Shown here: piece by piece, positions 8,763 through 12,317 of the stretch
How the letters are laid out: each line of letters begins with the position of its first letter
Numbering within the stretch: position 1 is the stretch's first letter
Source of the DNA: an uncultured Allosphingosinicella sp.
GTDB taxonomy: Bacteria > Pseudomonadota > Alphaproteobacteria > Sphingomonadales > Sphingomonadaceae
Direction: 5' to 3'
Assembly: GCA_934539295.1 (NCBI GenBank)
Contig: CAKTCN010000054.1
Coordinates: forward strand, 1 to 12,317
DNA length: 12,317 bases
The notes under the pieces: generated by a model
What the model was told of the DNA's origin: nothing
Database searches by the model: none
Seen by the model: the letters and a program-made list of their open reading frames with translations, nothing else
Program-made: the position numbers and the translations under genes

Positions 8763-9509
8763 CTAGAGCGCGAACCGGCGCGCCAGTTCGGAACGGCGGG
8801 AATGACTTTCGCTGCGCGCCCGCTCCATCGCTTCCATCTCGGTCGCCTCGAGAAGGTCCTCGACCACGCGCCGAAGGTGGCTGCGCATCGCCTCCCGCGC
8901 GGCATGCGGATCACGCCTGCTCAGCGCATCCAGTATCAGTTGGTGCTCGTCCTCACGCGGGTTCACGCCCTTGCGGCGCGCGCGCGCAAACATGTGGATG
9001 CTGAGCGGCGAGCGGTAGCGAAGGTCCCATAGCGTCTCGATGATGTTCCGAATGGCGCTGTTGTTCGTGGCGGCGGCGATGCCGACGTGGAAACGCCGGT
9101 CGGCCTGCTCCACCCGCATGTCCCCGCCATCCTCCTGCCCCATGTCGCGCACCGCCTGCGCGATCTCTGCAATCGCTTCGTCAGAAATGGTGGCCGCCGC
9201 GAGTGCCGCGGTCTCGCTCTCGAACAGGATGCGCGCTTCCATCAATTCGAACGCGCCGATGTCGAGTTCGAGTGCCGGCGTATCGGCCGGAGACATGAAG
9301 GTCACGTAGAGCCCCGACCCATGCCGCGCCTCGACAAGCCCGCGTATCTCGAGCGCGATCATGGCCTCGCGGATGGTGGGTCGGCTGACACCGAATTCCT
9401 CGGCGAGGTCGCGTTCACCCGGCAGGCGTTGACCCAGCTTGTAGGTGCCGTCTTCAACCCGCGCGGCTATGTCCGCCGCTACTCGCTGGTAAAGCTTGCG
9501 CGTTTGCAT
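8763..9509 (-). CDS. GntR-family (FadR/FCD subfamily) transcriptional regulator
   Basis: A 248-residue regulator. The winged helix-turn-helix spans about 5-70, with LPGERDLAEEFGVSRPTIRE (29-48) and the wing RHGSGLYV (62-69). The C-terminal FCD domain carries the usual metal/effector residues: D137 and H141 (DRRFHVGIAAATNN), H189 (EDEHQLILDAL) and H211 (RSHLRRVVEDLL). Such regulators commonly answer to organic or sugar acids such as hexuronates or galactonate; which one is not readable here. The ATG at 9509 is favoured by closeness to the conserved domain, but its AGGG sits only 1 nt upstream. An in-frame GTG at 9542, with GGGA about 6 nt before it, would add 11 residues. The gene lies 59 bp beyond the 135-residue gene on the same strand and converges with lacI, so its target operon may be outside the window. 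Confidence 0.93.
   Translation of the reverse strand: MQTRKLYQRVAADIAARVEDGTYKLGQRLPGERDLAEEFGVSRPTIREAMIALEIRGLVEARHGSGLYVTFMSPADTPALELDIGAFELMEARILFESETAALAAATISDEAIAEIAQAVRDMGQEDGGDMRVEQADRRFHVGIAAATNNSAIRNIIETLWDLRYRSPLSIHMFARARRKGVNPREDEHQLILDALSRRDPHAAREAMRSHLRRVVEDLLEATEMEAMERARSESHSRRSELARRFAL
8769..8788. terminator. GC-rich near-palindrome at the lacI/GntR convergent junction
   Basis: CGAAC (8769-8773) and GTTCG (8784-8788) flank GGCGCGCC (8775-8782), leaving only one C/A mismatch over 20 bp. It lies inside the last codons of the GntR gene, just past the lacI stop, where a bidirectional hairpin terminator would be useful. No T-run follows on either strand, so this is only a candidate. 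Confidence 0.25.
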
Positions 9510-9568
9510 CCCTGCCGCATCCCACAAGCTACGCGCGGGCACAAGAGTCCCGAACGGGTAAGTCGAAG

Positions 9569-9976
9569 CTAGTGGAAGCGGCGCCCGTGTCGTGCTGAAC
9601 GCTCCTGCCCGATACGGGTCTGCAGCGTCTCATATTGCGCGACGGTGTATCCGGCCACGTGGAATGCGTTCACCTCATGGGTGGGAACGCTGTATCCGTC
9701 ATGCCAGGCGAGCACTGCCATGCGCCGCAAGGCTTCGAGCCGCGGATCAGCCAGACCACCGGTGGGGCGGATACCGAACAAGGACGACAGGAGCGAGGCG
9801 ATCAACCCCGGACCGCGAAGACTGGAAAGCCGCTCGGCCGACGCCAGCGCAACGACCGACCACTCAAGATGGGAGAAGTCACGTGCCTCGATGAAGAGAG
9901 GCGCGACATGAACCGCGACCTCCGCAAGCGGAGCCGGACCTGCCTGGGGTGTGTCAAATTGCAGATAGGCCATCAT
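9569..9976 (-). CDS. Hypothetical protein, 135 aa, TetR-operator-associated
   Basis: I do not recognise a named family with confidence. The product is a soluble-looking 135-residue protein without signal peptide or cysteines. Its N-terminal third (FIEARDFSHLEWSVVALASA, 31-50) is followed by SLRGPGLIASLLSSLFG, then a conserved-looking block LADPRLEALRRMAVLAWHDG (75-94), and a C-terminal HVAGYTVAQYETLQTRIG helix. Similar small proteins occur in sphingomonads as far as I recall, without assigned function. The frame extends upstream to 10042, but AAGGGAGT (9981-9988) 5 nt before the ATG at 9976 fixes the start. It has its own predicted promoter, with one operator-like palindrome over the -10 and another upstream of the -35, directly downstream of the TetR gene. 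It is therefore probably the main target of that repressor, and a stress- or compound-inducible role is inferred. Confidence 0.75.
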   Translation of the reverse strand: MMAYLQFDTPQAGPAPLAEVAVHVAPLFIEARDFSHLEWSVVALASAERLSSLRGPGLIASLLSSLFGIRPTGGLADPRLEALRRMAVLAWHDGYSVPTHEVNAFHVAGYTVAQYETLQTRIGQERSARHGRRFH

Positions 9977-9993
9977 GTTCACTCCCTTGCCCT

Positions 9994-10006
9994 CCGACTT
10001 CGTCGG
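9994..10006 (-). promoter_or_regulatory. Small hairpin next to the ribosome site of the 135-aa gene
   Basis: On the minus strand CCGAC-GAA-GTCGG forms a perfect 5-bp stem with a 3-nt loop, ending 5 nt before the AAGGGAGT ribosome-binding sequence. It belongs to a leader of roughly 125 nt that also has CGGGC/GCCCG complementarity. It could affect translation or mRNA stability; no riboswitch class is recognised. Confidence 0.3.
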
Positions 10007-10099
10007 CGCGCACCGGGCTGCCCGCAAAAGCCCGTGAGGCAATTGCGACCCGCTCCGGTCCCTTGTCTTTCATGAGGGAAGACGGCGAACCGCCTTTCC

Positions 10100-10113
10100 A
10101 TACCGCATGGTAT
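10100..10113. promoter_or_regulatory. Putative TetR operator O1 over the -10 of the 135-aa gene
   Basis: ATACCGCATGGTAT has perfect ATACC/GGTAT arms and differs from ATACCGnnCGGTAT at one base (T for C at position 9). It overlaps the predicted -10 (10109-10114) of the minus-strand promoter, a classic repressor position. It is one of three such sites around tetR. Confidence 0.65.
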
Positions 10114-10138
10114 AGAAGCAGCTTCTCAGCTGCGTCAA
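10109..10138 (-). promoter_or_regulatory. Predicted promoter of the 135-aa gene
   Basis: Read on the minus strand, TTGACG (10133-10138) is a good -35 and TATACC (10109-10114) a fair -10, separated by 18 bp. Transcription would begin near 10102 and give a leader of about 125 nt. The operator-like palindromes lie over the -10 and upstream of the -35, which supports regulated initiation here. Confidence 0.55.
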
Positions 10139-10147
10139 CGGCTTTTT

Positions 10148-10161
10148 GTACCGGGCGGTAT
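10148..10161. promoter_or_regulatory. Putative TetR operator O2 upstream of the -35
   Basis: GTACCGGGCGGTAT contains TACCG/CGGTA arms around GG and differs from ATACCGnnCGGTAT only at its first base. It begins 2 bp past the tetR stop codon, upstream of the -35 of the 135-aa gene. Its centre is 48 bp from that of O1. Confidence 0.65.
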
Positions 10162-10163
10162 TT

Positions 10164-10775
10164 TTAGCGCCCGGGCCACATGGCAAGGCAGGTTTCGACC
10201 AGCGTTTCCAGCTGCTCCCGGCTGGCCCCTGCCCCTGCCTGCACGGCCATGCCCTGGAACATGGCACCCAGATAGGACGTCACGCCCTCTGCAGTGACAT
10301 GCTCCGGCAGGTCGCCCTCGGTTTTCGCGCGTTCAAAGCGTGCGCGCATGGAGCCTTCGAAGAACTCGCGGCGCGCCAGCACCTCCTGCCGCACCGACTC
10401 TGCCTCGGCCCCACATGCGACCGAACTGATCACCCGCAGGCAGCCGCGCGGTTCACACTCGCTGCACTGCATCTCCAGCGCACCCCGCATCAGCCGCTCG
10501 GCGACGCCACGCGCCGTGGGCGCCGACAAGGCTTCGGTCATGTAAGCGAGCTTCTCGCGCTCATAGAGGTCGAGCGCCTTTCGGAAGAGCGATTCCTTGT
10601 TCCCGAACGCGGCGTAGAGGCTGGGCTTGGTAATCCCCATCGCCTCGGTCAGGTCGTTCATCGACGCGCCTTCATAGCCCTTGCGCCAGAAGACCATCAG
10701 CGCAGCCGTCAGCGCATCGTCCATGTCGAACTCGCGGGGACGACCCTTGACCGAAGTGCACACTGCCTTTTCCAT
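10164..10775 (-). CDS. TetR/AcrR-family transcriptional repressor
   Basis: A 203-residue TetR-type regulator. A basic arm KGRPREF (10-16) precedes the helix-turn-helix region ALMVFWRKGYEGASMNDLTE (25-44), then AMGITKPSLYAAFGNKESLF (45-64), typical of the family. The C-terminal ligand/dimer domain has GCLRVISSVACG (111-122) and an unusual cysteine cluster, C104, C107, C112 and C121, which could sense oxidants, electrophiles or metal. The ATG at 10775 has no ribosome site at normal distance and lies only a few nt from the predicted transcription start, so it may be leaderless; a GTG at 10763 preceded by GGAAAAGG is the alternative. An operator-like palindrome overlaps the start, which points to autorepression, and two more lie in front of the next gene. 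The ligand cannot be inferred. Confidence 0.93.
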   Translation of the reverse strand: MEKAVCTSVKGRPREFDMDDALTAALMVFWRKGYEGASMNDLTEAMGITKPSLYAAFGNKESLFRKALDLYEREKLAYMTEALSAPTARGVAERLMRGALEMQCSECEPRGCLRVISSVACGAEAESVRQEVLARREFFEGSMRARFERAKTEGDLPEHVTAEGVTSYLGAMFQGMAVQAGAGASREQLETLVETCLAMWPGR

Positions 10776-10787
10776 AACGAGCGGTAT
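10774..10787. promoter_or_regulatory. Putative TetR operator O3 at the tetR start
   Basis: ATAACGAGCGGTAT differs from ATACCGnnCGGTAT at one arm base (A for C at position 4). It covers the tetR start codon and the downstream edge of its predicted -10, where bound repressor would block tetR transcription. Confidence 0.6.
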
Positions 10788-10812
10788 ATAAGCTCCCCAG
10801 CGTGGATGACCA
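10785..10812 (-). promoter_or_regulatory. Predicted tetR promoter
   Basis: On the minus strand TGGTCA (10807-10812) and TATATA (10785-10790) are 16 bp apart. The -10 is good and the -35 moderate. The expected start site is only a few nt before the ATG at 10775, so the mRNA would have almost no leader. The 63-bp gap to the upstream membrane-regulator gene contains this promoter. Confidence 0.4.
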
Positions 10813-10835
10813 GCCGTAAGTTGTTGACTTGCCTC

Positions 10836-10854
10836 GGCTCAGACGGTCCGAGCC
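10836..10854. terminator. Near-palindrome over the stop codon of the membrane regulator gene
   Basis: GGCTC (10836-10840) and GAGCC (10850-10854) enclose GAC-G-GTC, with one A/C mismatch over 19 bp. It overlaps the TGA of the minus-strand membrane-regulator gene (10839-10841). It may form a terminator hairpin or be a protein site; there is no T-run downstream. Confidence 0.25.
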
Positions 10855-11891
10855 CGGCGGCGGCGCAGCAGGATGGCACCGGTCACGCCCAGCCCGAACA
10901 GCAGCCCTTCCAATCCGGCCGCGATCGTCTGCGCGGCCGGTCCGAATATCGGCTCCCCCGCCAGTTGGCCGATAGCATCGAGTTCGAGCCGCGAATCCCT
11001 GAACGATCCGGCCAGCGCGGCAAGGCTCCCGCCCATCAGCTTGCCGCCCATCAGGCTGACCAGCACACCCGCCGCCCCCGCGCCGATCCCGGCTGCTATG
11101 GCCGGGCCCCAGCGATGGCCCGACATCTCGCCGATCCGGCCGCCGGTCGCGAGGGCAATGCCGAGAGCCGCCCCCTCCAGTCCGCCCGTGAAGTCGGCAG
11201 GGGCACGTCCGAACAGCAGATGGAAAGTGTCGGTGCCGAACAGGTTGAACGCCGCGCCCATCACCAGTCCGCCCGCACCAGCCCCGAGGATGCTGAACGT
11301 CCACTCGCGTTTCAGCACGCGGTTAGCCGCCGCCATCCCGAAGCTCACCCCCGCTCCGCCGAGCGCGCCGATCGCCGTGGTCAGCAGCGTCATCACGAAC
11401 AGGATCGACACTGCGCTGCCATCATTCCCGATTGCTGCGACCCCGTAGATGAAGCCCCCAACCAGGCCGGCGGCCGCCCCTCCCGCTGTGCCTGCAAGCG
11501 CTAGGCCGGCTTGAAAGGGCGTTCCGCCATTCGCGGCCGCTGCGCTCGGCAGGGTATCACTGACGGTGACCGGCGCGACGAAGCGGTAGCCGCGCTTGGG
11601 CACCGTTGCGATGAATTGCGGGTCACGATGCTCGTCACCCAGCGCCTTGCGCAGGCTCTTGATGCACTGCGTCAGCGCTTCGTCCCCGACGATCACTCCG
11701 TTCCAGACCTCGTCGAAGAAGCGATCCTTGCCGATCAAGGTGCCGGGATTGCGGACCAGCAGAAGCAGAGCATCGAAGTAACGGGGGCTGATCGGTACGA
11801 CCTCGCCGTCCCTCGTCAGCTGCTTCTCGGCCTCATCCAGCGTGAAGCTTCCGAACTGATGGACGAGCCCTGACACGATCCTACCTGCCAT
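10839..11891 (-). CDS. Winged-helix (OmpR/CadC-type) DNA-binding protein with polytopic membrane domain
   Basis: A 350-residue fusion. Residues 11-108 are an OmpR/PhoB-type winged helix: FGSFTLDEAEKQL (13-25), ISPRYFDALLLLVRNPG (34-50), then VGDEALTQCIKSLRKALGD (68-86) and the wing IATVPKRGYRFVAPV (94-108), as in ToxR/CadC-like one-component regulators. After a short linker comes a long Gly/Ala-rich hydrophobic region (about 125-342) with roughly five to seven potential membrane helices, for example 161-189, 199-219, 262-282 and 319-342, and it closes with RRRRARTV. ToxR and CadC have one membrane helix and a periplasmic domain, so this polytopic design is unusual. There is no response-regulator receiver. 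The ATG at 11891 lacks a good ribosome site; a GTG at 11930 would overlap the hydrolase gene. It starts 10 nt after the hydrolase stop, so the two are probably co-transcribed. Confidence 0.85.
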   Translation of the reverse strand: MAGRIVSGLVHQFGSFTLDEAEKQLTRDGEVVPISPRYFDALLLLVRNPGTLIGKDRFFDEVWNGVIVGDEALTQCIKSLRKALGDEHRDPQFIATVPKRGYRFVAPVTVSDTLPSAAAANGGTPFQAGLALAGTAGGAAAGLVGGFIYGVAAIGNDGSAVSILFVMTLLTTAIGALGGAGVSFGMAAANRVLKREWTFSILGAGAGGLVMGAAFNLFGTDTFHLLFGRAPADFTGGLEGAALGIALATGGRIGEMSGHRWGPAIAAGIGAGAAGVLVSLMGGKLMGGSLAALAGSFRDSRLELDAIGQLAGEPIFGPAAQTIAAGLEGLLFGLGVTGAILLRRRRARTV

Positions 11892-11901
11892 ATGAAGCGG
11901 G

Positions 11902-12317
11902 TCAGGCGTGCTCCCGCACTCCGGCGGCAACGGCCTCGACCACTGCCGATGCGTGCGTGTGATGGATCATGTGGCCGGCACCGTCCAGTAGGGTCAGGCG
12001 CGCATCGCGTAGCAGCGGGACAGCGAGCATGCCCTGCCGCTCGGCCTGGATGACGAGGTCCGACCGGCCATGGAGGATGTGGGTAGGCGCCGTGATGCGC
12101 CTGAAGTCGATCATGCCTTCGGGTGTCAACGGGTGGATGGCGGCCGCATCTTCGCCGTTGGATACGCCTGCCGCACCGGTCACCATCCACTGCCATGGAT
12201 AGCTTTCCTCCCAGGCAGCAGGCACGGGATAGGGCGCGAACATCAGCCTGTGCATGAGCTTCAGCGCCGCCCCGTCGATATCGCCCGCCAACGCATCGGA
12301 CCAGAGCGGTCCCCAGA
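11902..12317 (-). CDS. Alpha/beta hydrolase, C-terminal part (5' end beyond window)
   Basis: The frame is open from the window edge to the TGA at 11902-11904, giving 138 residues; the start lies beyond 12317. The TTG at 12291 is in-frame but internal, since coding text (WGPLWSDA) precedes it. Visible motifs are the acid-containing strand and turn THILHGRSDLVI and the C-terminal catalytic-His loop LLDGAGHMIHH, the standard arrangement of the late part of an alpha/beta-hydrolase fold; the nucleophile Ser elbow is not in view. The substrate is unknown; family members include esterases, lipases, epoxide hydrolases and haloalkane dehalogenases. It ends 10 nt before the membrane-regulator gene on the same strand. 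Confidence 0.85.
   Translation of the reverse strand, partial: WGPLWSDALAGDIDGAALKLMHRLMFAPYPVPAAWEESYPWQWMVTGAAGVSNGEDAAAIHPLTPEGMIDFRRITAPTHILHGRSDLVIQAERQGMLAVPLLRDARLTLLDGAGHMIHHTHASAVVEAVAAGVREHA

Noticed and set aside
9977..10042. 22-residue N-terminal extension of the 135-aa protein
   Set aside because: A strong AAGGGAGT site directly precedes the ATG at 9976, and the extension contains hairpin sequence and the ribosome site itself.
10824..10829. Plus-strand TTGACT resembling a -35 box
   Set aside because: No plausible -10 with a plus-strand gene follows; everything downstream is coded on the minus strand.
10146..11504. Plus-strand ORF (452 codons) opposite tetR and the membrane regulator
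   Set aside because: It spans two well-supported minus-strand genes, two operators and a promoter region, and its translation shows no family features.

Overview
The window looks like a chromosomal segment of a GC-rich alphaproteobacterium, most likely a sphingomonad (Sphingomonas/Novosphingobium type); Caulobacterales is the main alternative. This rests on the Xanthomonas/Caulobacter-type TonB-dependent receptor, its coupling to a tryptophan-halogenase/SapC/cupin gene set, and the codon usage. No rRNA, tRNA, insertion sequence, integrase or CRISPR array is visible.

Left part (1-8758, + strand). A 5'-truncated TonB-dependent outer-membrane receptor ends at 2796 and is followed by a clear intrinsic terminator (2827-2859). 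A tight five-gene operon follows: flavin-dependent tryptophan-halogenase-like protein 1, SapC-family protein, JmjC/cupin_8 oxygenase-like protein, halogenase-like protein 2, and a LacI-family repressor. Adjacent genes overlap by 8, 8 and 4 nt, and the last pair is 2 nt apart. In related bacteria this assemblage accompanies TonB-dependent uptake of plant- or microbe-derived carbohydrates, with LacI sensing the sugar. What the halogenase, SapC and cupin proteins do there is, to my knowledge, unresolved; this is the best candidate in the window for an undescribed system. Halogenase 2 and the cupin keep their catalytic signatures, while halogenase 1 is altered at several.

Right part (8763-12317, all - strand). 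In transcription order: the C-terminal end of an alpha/beta hydrolase (runs off the window), a winged-helix DNA-binding protein fused to a polytopic Gly/Ala-rich membrane domain, a TetR-family repressor, a small conserved-looking protein of unknown function, and a FadR-type GntR regulator that converges on lacI with a 4-nt gap. Three 14-bp palindromes, each one base away from ATACCGnnCGGTAT, sit at the tetR start codon, just past the tetR stop, and over the predicted -10 of the small gene. They most likely mark an autoregulated TetR circuit controlling the 135-residue protein.

No gene-free stretch exceeds 300 bases. The largest gap, 187 bp at 9977-10163, is filled by the two operators, a promoter and a structured leader. 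All functional calls are by reading motifs; no database search was possible.
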